A DNA stretch of 5,439 nucleotides from Candidatus Accumulibacter sp. UBA704. Lineage in GTDB: Bacteria; Pseudomonadota; Gammaproteobacteria; Burkholderiales; Rhodocyclaceae. A program made the position numbers and the translations under genes. The notes beneath the pieces are model-generated. The model was given only the letters and a program-made list of their open reading frames with translations. It did no database searches and was not told the DNA's origin. Shown in pieces: positions 1-5,420 of this stretch. Within the stretch, counting starts at the first letter, position 1; each line of letters begins with the position of its first letter. The stretch lies in assembly GCA_002304785.1 (NCBI GenBank), contig DBMG01000132.1, positions 1,164 to 6,602 of the forward strand. The letters are read 5' to 3'.

Positions 1-204
1 CTCGCGCAGGTAGGCCAGGCGCTCGTCGAGCGTGCGCAGCTGCGTGTCGTCGAGTCCGCCGGTCACTTCCTTGCGGTAACGGGCGACGAACGGAACCGTC
101 GCGCCTTCGTCGAGCAGTTCCACGGCGGCGACGACCTGGCGCAGGGTGCAGCCGATTTCTTCGGCGATTTTCTGGGTGATGCGGAGTTCAGCGGAGGATG
201 CCAT
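1..204 (-). CDS. tex: Tex family transcription accessory protein, N-terminal part (runs off the left edge)
   Basis: The reverse strand reads from an ATG at 204 through 68 codons without a stop to the window edge, so only the N-terminus is present; full-length Tex proteins are roughly 770-780 residues. The peptide starts MASSAELRITQKIAEEIG and contains the Tex hallmark around residues 37-53, including VPFVARYRKEVTGGLDD, followed by QLRTLDERLAYLRE. This is the helical N-terminal region that precedes the YqgF-like, helix-hairpin-helix and S1 RNA-binding domains in the family; those domains lie outside the window. Tex is a cytoplasmic nucleic-acid-binding protein linked to transcription and stress or toxin-gene expression, with no agreed biochemical reaction. 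No convincing Shine-Dalgarno sequence precedes the ATG, but no other in-frame start fits the family N-terminus better. It is divergent from fliW, and a promoter-like element lies 32-60 bases upstream. Identification is firm; the exact start is slightly less so. Confidence 0.9.
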   Translation of the reverse strand, partial: MASSAELRITQKIAEEIGCTLRQVVAAVELLDEGATVPFVARYRKEVTGGLDDTQLRTLDERLAYLRE

Positions 205-235
205 CGGTGTTGCGTTCGCTCGGAAAAAAGGGCGA

Positions 236-264
236 ACTATGCGCAATCGGGAAGGAAAATTCAA
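236..264 (-). promoter_or_regulatory. Candidate sigma70 promoter for tex
   Basis: On the minus strand, TTGAAT (264 to 259) and CATAGT (241 to 236) are separated by exactly 17 bases. Each hexamer matches 4 of 6 positions of the TTGACA/TATAAT consensus. Transcription would begin near 229, giving a leader of about 25 bases before the tex ATG at 204. Position and spacing are good; the hexamers are only moderate. This is a visual call. Confidence 0.4.
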
Positions 265-385
265 GTACGCCCGGGATTAGACGGCCGAAAGCAAAATACC
301 GAGTCCCGGTAACTTTACCTTTGCCTTGCGGCGCGTATTCGAATGGGGTTAAATGAATTGCCGGTCATTGGTGAGCCGGGCATAC

Positions 386-390
386 GGGGA
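386..390 (+). promoter_or_regulatory. Shine-Dalgarno sequence supporting the fliW start at 398
   Basis: GGGGA lies seven bases before the ATG at 398. A second purine run, GGAG at 392-395, is only two bases from the ATG and probably too close to act. No comparable motif precedes the upstream in-frame ATG at 353. Confidence 0.5.
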
Positions 391-397
391 TGGAGTC

Positions 398-826
398 ATG
401 AAAATCGATATCGAGCGTCTGGGGCTGAAAAACGTGGTGGTTGATCCGGAAACGCTGTTTGCGTTTCCTGATGGTCTGGCCGGTTTCGAGCACTGCAAGC
501 GCTTCAAGTTGTTCCACGAAGAAGGCAAGCCGACCGTTTTCTGGTTGCAGTCCGTTGACGATCCGGATGTGATGTTTCCGGTAGTCGCTCCCGAGCAACT
601 CGACCTGGAATATCAGATCGAGTTGAGCGACGAGGATTGTTCGCTGATCGACTTGCAGGACGGAGCCGATGCTGCCGTGGTGGTGATCATCTATCGCGAT
701 GCGGCGCAGGACGGCAAAATTGCTGCGAACGCCCATTCGCCCGTGGTCCTGAACCTGAGAAGCCGCAAGGGAATGCAGAAGATTTTGAAGAGCATTGAGC
801 CTACGGTGGTTTTTCGCGGTCGATAG
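398..826 (+). CDS. fliW: Flagellar assembly factor FliW
   Basis: This gene encodes 142 residues, close to the usual FliW length of about 130-150. Family landmarks are the FPDGLAGFE turn (residues 23-31), WLQSVDDPDVMF (49-60), the acidic LSDED (76-80), and the C-terminal ANAHSPVVLN segment (110-119) followed by a short basic stretch and GMQKIL. FliW is a small cytoplasmic beta-barrel protein. In characterised bacteria it binds either flagellin or the translational repressor CsrA, so that free flagellin releases FliW to inhibit CsrA and adjust flagellin translation. The frame is open from an ATG at 353, but homology begins at MKIDIERLG, and the ATG at 398 has a purine-rich GGGGA at 386-390, seven bases upstream, so 398 is preferred. 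No csrA or flagellin gene is in the window. The gene has its own intrinsic terminator at 900-930, suggesting a single-gene transcript. Confidence 0.9.
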   Translation: MKIDIERLGLKNVVVDPETLFAFPDGLAGFEHCKRFKLFHEEGKPTVFWLQSVDDPDVMFPVVAPEQLDLEYQIELSDEDCSLIDLQDGADAAVVVIIYRDAAQDGKIAANAHSPVVLNLRSRKGMQKILKSIEPTVVFRGR

Positions 827-899
827 CAGAGGACGGCAGAGGCAATCTTTCCGTTTCCGTATTGGCCAGCAACCTCGAGAGCTGGAGGCCCTGACGATG

Positions 900-930
900 C
901 TGCCGCGGCGACAACGCGGCAGTTTTTCTT
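900..930 (+). terminator. Rho-independent terminator of fliW
   Basis: CTGCCGCG (900-907) and CGCGGCAG (915-922) form a perfect 8-bp GC-rich stem, extendable by a G-T pair at 899/923, around a 7-base loop. TTTTTCTT (923-930) follows directly. It lies 73 bases after the fliW stop. The T-tract is on the plus strand only, so this ends fliW rather than the convergent transcript that finishes with the stop at 972. Confidence 0.88.
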
Positions 931-971
931 GGTGCGCCCCGCGCGCTTGCTTTCTGGAAGCGCTCGGTACC

Positions 972-1844
972 TCAGGGGAAAGCCTTCCCTTGCACCATTC
1001 TGATGCCCGCCCTGCCGGCAAATTCGGCGAACTCGACGGAATGCCTCGGCAAGTCGGCAATGTTCAACGATGCGCGGATATCCCGCAGGGCCACCAGGGC
1101 GCAATCGCCGCCTTTCCAGCTGTTCAGCAGACGCTCAAAGGCGTCGATGAATCTCATCCCCTCCAGTTCGGCGCGCAGCGTAAAGACGTGATCGCCGGGT
1201 ATGGCTTTTGACAGCTGAAGAATCCGGTCCACGGCTTGCTCGGGTGAAAAGCCGGGTTCCAACACGAGTATTTCGTCGAGAGTCGGCAGAGTCGTCGGAA
1301 TTTGCGGACAGTCGATCAGCTCTCCATCAATGACCGGCAGGAAAGGGTGACTTCCGCGGCAATCGCTGGCGTAGGAAAATCCTTTTCGCTGTGTGAGGCG
1401 CAGGGCGTGGCGGTTCATCCGCCAACCGGCGGCGGCATGCGCCAGCGGTGCCGTGCCAAACACGTCGCCGAAGCGCTTGCAGGCTTTCCCCATGGCGGAT
1501 TCTGCAAGGCTGTTCCCGAAGGCGAGTATCCGTTCTTCCCATTGGGCGCGATCCCAAGCGTGGATGCCCGTTTCGAAGCCTGCCTCATGCGTCTGCCTCA
1601 GGATGTCGGCACAACGGGTTCCGATGTCCGGCCCCGGCAGCAGGCGTCCGTAGAGGCGGGAAGCAAGGCCGTAGTATCGTTTCAGCGAGTCCGCGCCGGA
1701 TGCGCATCCGCTGCGATCCGGGCCGAGCGAAAAGAAGAACGAGGCTTGTGCGCCATGATTCTTGAGTATTCCGGCGAGTGCCGGGACGCCAATCTGCGTC
1801 CCGTGACAGGTGTCGACGTCGATCTTGAGGGCAATTCGTTTCAT
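972..1844 (-). CDS. ArnD-like polysaccharide deacetylase family protein with substituted active-site histidines
   Basis: The protein has 290 residues; E. coli ArnD has about 296. It follows ArnD along its length: KIDVDT at 7-12 with D9 and D11 (NodB motif 1), SFFFSLGPD at 35-43, GIHAWD at 93-98, AAAGWR at 137-142, DCRG at 161-164, QIPTTLPTLDE at 181-191 and AELEG at 225-229. ArnD removes the formyl group from undecaprenyl-phosphate-linked 4-formamido-arabinose at the cytoplasmic membrane before lipid A modification. Two positions are unusual: motif 2 reads HAWDR, not HAWDH (R99), and motif 5 reads TLRAELEG, not TLHAELEG (R224). The first metal histidine, H95, and both motif 1 aspartates are kept. 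The frame is intact, so this may be an inactive or repurposed family member; arnD is therefore not assigned. The ATG at 1844 matches the family N-terminus, although no Shine-Dalgarno sequence is visible; an in-frame TTG at 1895 would add 17 unmatched residues. It follows the Mth938-domain gene by 55 bases and is probably cotranscribed with it. Confidence 0.85.
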   Translation of the reverse strand: MKRIALKIDVDTCHGTQIGVPALAGILKNHGAQASFFFSLGPDRSGCASGADSLKRYYGLASRLYGRLLPGPDIGTRCADILRQTHEAGFETGIHAWDRAQWEERILAFGNSLAESAMGKACKRFGDVFGTAPLAHAAAGWRMNRHALRLTQRKGFSYASDCRGSHPFLPVIDGELIDCPQIPTTLPTLDEILVLEPGFSPEQAVDRILQLSKAIPGDHVFTLRAELEGMRFIDAFERLLNSWKGGDCALVALRDIRASLNIADLPRHSVEFAEFAGRAGIRMVQGKAFP

Positions 1845-1899
1845 TGGAGGTAAGGTTGCTGCCGGCCGAGATACAACGGGTGGCCCTGCCGGCAAGGTT

Positions 1900-2271
1900 T
1901 CAAGAGAAAAGCAGCGCTGCGGCGACTTTCCGTTTTTCTCCGGCGAGGACGTTGTAGGTCCGGCAGACGGCCCGGATGTCCATCACTTCAAGCCCTTTTC
2001 GCGTCTGCATGAGCGGTTGCAGCAGTTCGGGGCGAGGGAATCGAAGCAGGTCGCCAGTGCCCAGCAGGATTATTTCGGCGTCGAGAGAAGCAAGGAAGTC
2101 GAAATCGGTGCACTCTAGCGTGTCGAAGTTCGCGGTTGTCCAGCCTTCGATCAGTTGGTACGGCAGGACGACAAGACTTCCGGTGTGCCGCACGGCATTG
2201 ACGCTGACATAGCCGTCGCCGTAGGCTGTAAAGGTGTTCCATCCTTCTGTCTGGGCCGGTTGCAGCTTCAT
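1900..2271 (-). CDS. Mth938-like domain (DUF498) protein
   Basis: This encodes 123 residues, the normal size for stand-alone Mth938-domain proteins, the family that includes mitochondrial NDUFAF3. Characteristic parts are the N-terminal WNTFTAYGDGYVSVN (residues 11-25), SLVVLP (32-37), the central LLGTGDLLRFP (69-79) and the C-terminal EVMDIRAVCRTYNVLAGE (95-112), then KRKVAAALL. C103 sits in the conserved CRTYN element. Bacterial members have no established reaction; the eukaryotic relative assists respiratory complex I assembly, and this should not be transferred without evidence. The frame extends upstream to 2448, but that would add 59 residues with no family resemblance and overlap alaA, so the ATG at 2271 is chosen. 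A TATAAT box lies 32 bases upstream. It is divergent from alaA and upstream of the ArnD-like gene. Confidence 0.88.
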   Translation of the reverse strand: MKLQPAQTEGWNTFTAYGDGYVSVNAVRHTGSLVVLPYQLIEGWTTANFDTLECTDFDFLASLDAEIILLGTGDLLRFPRPELLQPLMQTRKGLEVMDIRAVCRTYNVLAGEKRKVAAALLFS

Positions 2272-2302
2272 AAAATTGCGGTGCGCGGTGCGATAAAGTA
2301 GG

Positions 2303-2308
2303 ATTATA
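2303..2308 (-). promoter_or_regulatory. TATAAT -10 element ahead of the Mth938-domain gene
   Basis: On the minus strand the sequence AAAAGATATAATCC contains a perfect TATAAT (2308 to 2303). It would place transcription start near 2296, about 25 bases before the ATG at 2271. No good TTGACA-like hexamer is seen 16-18 bases upstream, so an activator or an alternative -35 may be involved. It would drive the Mth938-domain and ArnD-like genes together. Confidence 0.45.
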
Positions 2309-2415
2309 TCTTTTGCAGCCGCCTGTACGCTGGCGTTTGGCCCTGGTGTTTGGCCTCTGTCCGGCAAGTGGAGCTTCGCTTCCTTGATGAAGGGGCGGTC
2401 TGCGCCCAGACGATG

Positions 2416-2420
2416 AAGGA
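2416..2420 (+). promoter_or_regulatory. Shine-Dalgarno sequence fixing the alaA GTG start
   Basis: AAGGA lies six bases upstream of the GTG at 2427. It decides the start, since the gene has no ATG near the conserved N-terminus and the first residues after this GTG match AlaA family members. Confidence 0.75.
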
Positions 2421-2426
2421 ATTGCC

Positions 2427-3653
2427 GTGAAGCCCGTGTACAAATCAAACAAGCTTGCCAACGTCTGCTACGACATTCGCGGTCCCGTCTTGCAACAGGC
2501 CAAGCGCATGGAAGACGAAGGGCAGAAGATCATCAAGCTGAACATCGGAAATTTGGCGGCGTTCGGCTTCGATTCGCCGGAAGAGATTCAACTGGACATG
2601 ATCCGGAATCTCCCGAATGCGGCAGGCTACTCAGACTCCAAGGGAATCTTCGCGGCCCGCAAGGCCGTCATGCATTACACGCAATTGAAGCAGATCAAGG
2701 GCGTGACGCTCGAGGATATCTACATCGGCAACGGAGTCTCGGAGCTGATCGTCATGGCCATGAACGCTCTGCTCAATACGGGAGACGAAGTGCTCGTGCC
2801 GGCGCCGGATTATCCGTTGTGGACGGCGGCAGTCAGCCTGTCCGGAGGAACCCCTCGGCACTATCTTTGCGACGAGCAGAACGGCTGGCTACCAGATCTT
2901 GGGGACATTCGCAGCAAGATCACGCCGCGCACCCGGGCAATAGTGATCATCAACCCGAACAATCCGACTGGCGCCTTGTATCCGGAAAGCGTGTTGCGCG
3001 AGATCGTTGCCATTGCCCGCGAACATGGTTTGATCATTTACGCCGACGAGGTGTACGACAAGGTGCTTTATGACGGTGCCACGCATACGGCGATTGGCTC
3101 GCTTTCCGAAGATGTGCTGACCATCAGCTTCAACGGCTTGTCCAAAAACTATCGTTCCTGCGGCTATCGCGCCGGCTGGATGGTCGTCTCCGGCGACCAG
3201 CGCGACGCACGCGACTACATCGAAGGACTGGAGATGCTGGCCTCGATGCGTCTTTGCGCCAACGTGCCCGGTCAGTACGGTATCCAGACGGCGCTAGGCG
3301 GCTATCAGAGCATCAACGACCTGGTGGCGCCGGGCGGCCGCCTGTGCCGTCAGCGCGATCTGGCGCATGAACTCATCACGGCGATTCCCGGGGTGACGTG
3401 CGTCAAGCCGAAAGCCACCCTTTACATGTTCCCGCGTCTCGATCCGGAGATGTATCCGATCAAGGACGATCAGGCGTTCATCGCCGAATTCCTGAAGGAA
3501 GAACGGGTTCTTCTGGTGCAGGGAACCGGCTTCAACTGGCCGCAACCTGACCATTTCCGGCTGGTATTCCTGCCGCATGAGGATGTGCTCCGGGAAGCGA
3601 TAACCCGCATCGGCCGCTTCCTGGAAAATTATCGCAAGCGGCACGGAACCTGA
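2427..3653 (+). CDS. alaA: Alanine-synthesising aminotransferase AlaA (PLP-dependent, class I/II)
   Basis: The 408-residue product resembles E. coli AlaA (YfbQ, about 405 residues) along its whole length, including NVCYDIRGPVL (12-22), YIGNGVSELIV (99-109), VPAPDYPLWTAAVSLS (124-139), EGLEMLASMRLCANVP (266-281) and VLLVQGTGFNWP (361-372). AlaA transfers the amino group of glutamate to pyruvate, giving alanine and 2-oxoglutarate, in the cytoplasm. Pyridoxal-phosphate residues are visible: N179 in INPNNPTG, D207 in YADEVYD, the Schiff-base K240 in FNGLSKNY, and the carboxylate-binding R378 in DHFRLV. The N-terminal loop reads NIGNLAAFGF (39-48) where E. coli has NIGNPAPFGF. Translation starts at GTG with a good AAGGA. 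It is first in a tight operon, one base before the acetyltransferase gene. Confusion with the related AlaC is possible from context alone, but the sequence matches AlaA better. Confidence 0.9.
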   Translation: MKPVYKSNKLANVCYDIRGPVLQQAKRMEDEGQKIIKLNIGNLAAFGFDSPEEIQLDMIRNLPNAAGYSDSKGIFAARKAVMHYTQLKQIKGVTLEDIYIGNGVSELIVMAMNALLNTGDEVLVPAPDYPLWTAAVSLSGGTPRHYLCDEQNGWLPDLGDIRSKITPRTRAIVIINPNNPTGALYPESVLREIVAIAREHGLIIYADEVYDKVLYDGATHTAIGSLSEDVLTISFNGLSKNYRSCGYRAGWMVVSGDQRDARDYIEGLEMLASMRLCANVPGQYGIQTALGGYQSINDLVAPGGRLCRQRDLAHELITAIPGVTCVKPKATLYMFPRLDPEMYPIKDDQAFIAEFLKEERVLLVQGTGFNWPQPDHFRLVFLPHEDVLREAITRIGRFLENYRKRHGT

Positions 3654-3654
3654 G

Positions 3655-4095
3655 ATGAGGGTTGTTGCCGTAACCGATAACCAGGGGCAAGTGGTGGAGC
3701 CGGCCTGGTTGTCAAACGCGGAGTTCGTTCACCGGCAGTTGCGTCCGCAACTGCCGGCGGATTATTTGTCGCGTCTGCGCGAAGTTTTTGCCAACGGTGC
3801 GCGGATGGCCGTTGTGGTGGAAGGTGACAAGGTCGTTTGCGTGGCTGTGTGGCGAATCATTGAAAACACCAATGAGGGACGCCGGCTCTATGTAGATGAT
3901 CTGGTGAGCGACGAGGCACGGCGTTCGCGAGGTTCGGGGAAGTTGTTGCTCGACTGGCTGGAGGAAAAGGCCAGATCTCTTGTTTGTGGTGCATTGACGC
4001 TCGATTCCGGGGTGCAGCGACATGGCGCGCATCGTTTCTATTTTCGCGAGGGACTGCATGTCTCCGCGTACAGTTTTAAGAAAGTCCTGAAATGA
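3655..4095 (+). CDS. GNAT family N-acetyltransferase, substrate unknown
   Basis: This is a single-domain protein of 146 residues, typical for GNAT enzymes, which move an acetyl group from acetyl-CoA to an amine. The acetyl-CoA-binding motif A covers about 79-98: the strand YVDDLVS, then R90-S-R-G93-S-G95, fitting the R/Q-x-x-G-x-G/A pyrophosphate loop, then the helix KLLLDWLEEKA. Motif B-like sequence follows as LDSGVQRHGAHRFYFREGL (115-133). There is no signal peptide or membrane segment. The substrate cannot be read from the sequence. The ATG follows the alaA stop by one base, and the stop overlaps the hom start as ATGA, so translation of the three genes is probably coupled. Only weak Shine-Dalgarno purines (GGA, then GAG) precede the start. 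A strong palindrome lies inside codons 26-35. Its place between alanine and homoserine enzymes suggests, but does not show, a link to amino-acid metabolism. Confidence 0.85.
   Translation: MRVVAVTDNQGQVVEPAWLSNAEFVHRQLRPQLPADYLSRLREVFANGARMAVVVEGDKVVCVAVWRIIENTNEGRRLYVDDLVSDEARRSRGSGKLLLDWLEEKARSLVCGALTLDSGVQRHGAHRFYFREGLHVSAYSFKKVLK
3732..3757 (+). repeat. 26-bp inverted repeat (12-bp arms) inside the acetyltransferase gene
   Basis: CCGGCAGTTGCG (3732-3743) and CGCAACTGCCGG (3746-3757) are perfect reverse complements around two bases, TC. As RNA this gives an 11-bp stem with a GUCC tetraloop. No T-tract follows directly (CGGATTATTTG), so it is not a standard intrinsic terminator. It encodes the peptide RQLRPQLPA. 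Confidence 0.9.
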
Positions 4096-5402
4096 AACCG
4101 ATCAACGTTGGATTGCTGGGCATCGGCACAGTCGGTGGCGGCACCTTTACCGTACTTGAACGCAACGCCGAGGAAATCGCCCGGCGCGCCGGGCGTCCGA
4201 TTCAGATTACGGTGGTCGCCGACAAGAACCTGGATCTCGCCAGGAAAGTTACCGGCGGGCGCTGCAGGATTACCGACGACGCCTTCTCCGTGGTCGGCGA
4301 TGCGGAAATCGATATCGTCGTCGAGCTGATCGGCGGTTGCGGCGTGGCCAAGGAACTCGTCCTCAAGGCCATCGACAACGGCAAGCATGTGGTGACCGCC
4401 AACAAGGCGCTGCTGGCGAATCACGGCAACGAGATTTTCGCCGCCGCACAGAAGGTGGGCGTGACCGTTGCCTTCGAGGCGGCCGTTGCCGGCGGCATTC
4501 CGATCATCAAGGCGCTGCGAGAGGGGTTGACCGCCAACCGGATCGAGTGGATTGCCGGCATCATCAACGGGACGACCAATTTCATCCTCTCCGAAATGCG
4601 CAGCAAAGGGCTGCCCTTTGATGAAGTGCTCAAGGAGGCCCAGCTTCTGGGGTATGCCGAGGCTGATCCCACTTTCGACGTTGAAGGCATCGATGCGGCA
4701 CACAAGCTGACCATCATGAGTGCCATCGCCTTCGGCAACTCGATGAAGTTCGACCAGGCCTACATCGAGGGAATCACCAAGCTGGATTCGACCGATATCA
4801 CGTATGCCGAGCAACTGGGCTACCGCATCAAGCTGCTGGGTATTACCAAGCGTACGACCGAGGGTGTCGAACTGCGCGTGCATCCGACGCTGATTCCGGC
4901 CAAGCGCCTGATCGCCAATGTCGAAGGGGCGATGAATGCCGTGCTGGTCAAGGGCGATGCCGTTGGGGCGACGCTCTACTATGGCAAGGGGGCCGGCGCG
5001 GAACCGACGGCATCGGCTGTCATCGCCGATCTGGTCGACGTGGCGCGCATGCACACCGCCGATCCGGAACATCGCGTCCCGCATCTGGCTTTCCAGCCCG
5101 ATGCCATCGTCGAATTGCCGATACTGCCGATTTCCGAAGTCATCACCAGCTATTATCTGCGTATGCGGGTCGAGGACAAACCGGGTGTTCTTGCAGACAT
5201 CACGCGGATTCTTGCCGAACATCAGATTTCGATCGATGCCATGATCCAGCGGGAACCCGATGAAGGCGAGGAGCAAGCGGACATCATCATGCTCACGCAC
5301 CAGACACGCGAGAAGAACATCGAGGACGCCATCGCCAGGATCGAGAAGCTGACGGTCATCAAGGGCGGAATCACTCGTCTCCGTCTTGAGGGATTGCTTT
5401 AG
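4092..5402 (+). CDS. hom: Homoserine dehydrogenase with C-terminal ACT domain
   Basis: The 436-residue product has the usual length of the monofunctional, ACT-containing enzyme. It reduces aspartate semialdehyde to homoserine with NAD(P)H, the branch toward threonine and methionine. The Rossmann nucleotide-binding loop is GLLGIGTVGGGTF (7-19). The substrate domain contains VVTANKALLA (100-109, with K105), AGGIPIIKALREGL (133-146), NGTTNFILSEM (159-169) and ADPTFDVEGIDAAHKLTI (191-208), where D201 and K205 correspond to the catalytic Asp-Lys pair of known enzymes. The ACT domain spans about 353-435, with RVEDKPGVLADITRILAEH at 359-377; in this family it commonly senses threonine for feedback inhibition. 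The start overlaps the acetyltransferase stop by four bases, and only a weak AAGAAAG ribosome site is present, so coupling is likely. Threonine synthase is the expected next gene, outside the window. Confidence 0.96.
   Translation: MKPINVGLLGIGTVGGGTFTVLERNAEEIARRAGRPIQITVVADKNLDLARKVTGGRCRITDDAFSVVGDAEIDIVVELIGGCGVAKELVLKAIDNGKHVVTANKALLANHGNEIFAAAQKVGVTVAFEAAVAGGIPIIKALREGLTANRIEWIAGIINGTTNFILSEMRSKGLPFDEVLKEAQLLGYAEADPTFDVEGIDAAHKLTIMSAIAFGNSMKFDQAYIEGITKLDSTDITYAEQLGYRIKLLGITKRTTEGVELRVHPTLIPAKRLIANVEGAMNAVLVKGDAVGATLYYGKGAGAEPTASAVIADLVDVARMHTADPEHRVPHLAFQPDAIVELPILPISEVITSYYLRMRVEDKPGVLADITRILAEHQISIDAMIQREPDEGEEQADIIMLTHQTREKNIEDAIARIEKLTVIKGGITRLRLEGLL
4178..4195 (+). repeat. 18-bp perfect palindrome early in hom
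   Basis: CGCCCGGCGCGCCGGGCG is its own reverse complement and falls in the codons for the ARRAGRP segment, which is common in betaproteobacterial homoserine dehydrogenases. It may simply follow from GC-rich codons for a conserved peptide. Confidence 0.85.
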
Positions 5403-5420
5403 TCACGAGCCCGCGCTGTG

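Noticed and set aside
284..291. GCCGAAAG, resembling the -10 of a flagellar sigma28 promoter for fliW
   Set aside because: The only TAAA-like partner (TCAA at 261) is about 19 bases away rather than 15, so the element does not make a proper sigma28 promoter.
271..309. CCGGGA and TCCCGG inverted repeat in the tex-fliW gap
   Set aside because: Six-base arms 27 bases apart are expected by chance in this composition, and nothing else supports a function.
326..354. TTGCGG, 17 bases, TTAAAT as a sigma70 promoter for fliW
   Set aside because: Spacing is good but the hexamers match only 3 and 4 of 6 positions; too weak to list as a feature, although no better candidate was seen.
365..1060. A 231-codon minus-strand frame across fliW and its terminator
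   Set aside because: It runs antisense through fliW and the terminator hairpin, has no family resemblance, and would overlap the end of the ArnD-like gene.
1302..1853. A 183-codon plus-strand frame opposite the ArnD-like gene
   Set aside because: No recognisable motif; the minus strand carries a full-length protein with clear family landmarks.
1861..1893. Two GCCGGC copies that could pair between the Mth938-domain and ArnD-like genes
   Set aside because: The six-base unit is itself palindromic and common in GC-rich DNA; the stem is at most 7 bp around a 21-base loop with no T-tract.
2276..2304. TTGCGG, 17 bases, TAGGAT as a promoter for alaA
   Set aside because: Only 3 and 4 of 6 consensus matches; it overlaps the stronger minus-strand TATAAT. 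Left as unsettled.
2272..2448. N-terminal extension of the Mth938-domain protein to 2448
   Set aside because: The extra 59 residues match nothing in the family, overlap alaA, and span the TATAAT box.
4038..5300. A 420-codon open frame antisense to hom
   Set aside because: It is a mirror of hom codon bias: the translation is rich in His, Asp, Gly and Arg with no recognisable domain, while the plus strand has a complete, motif-rich homoserine dehydrogenase.
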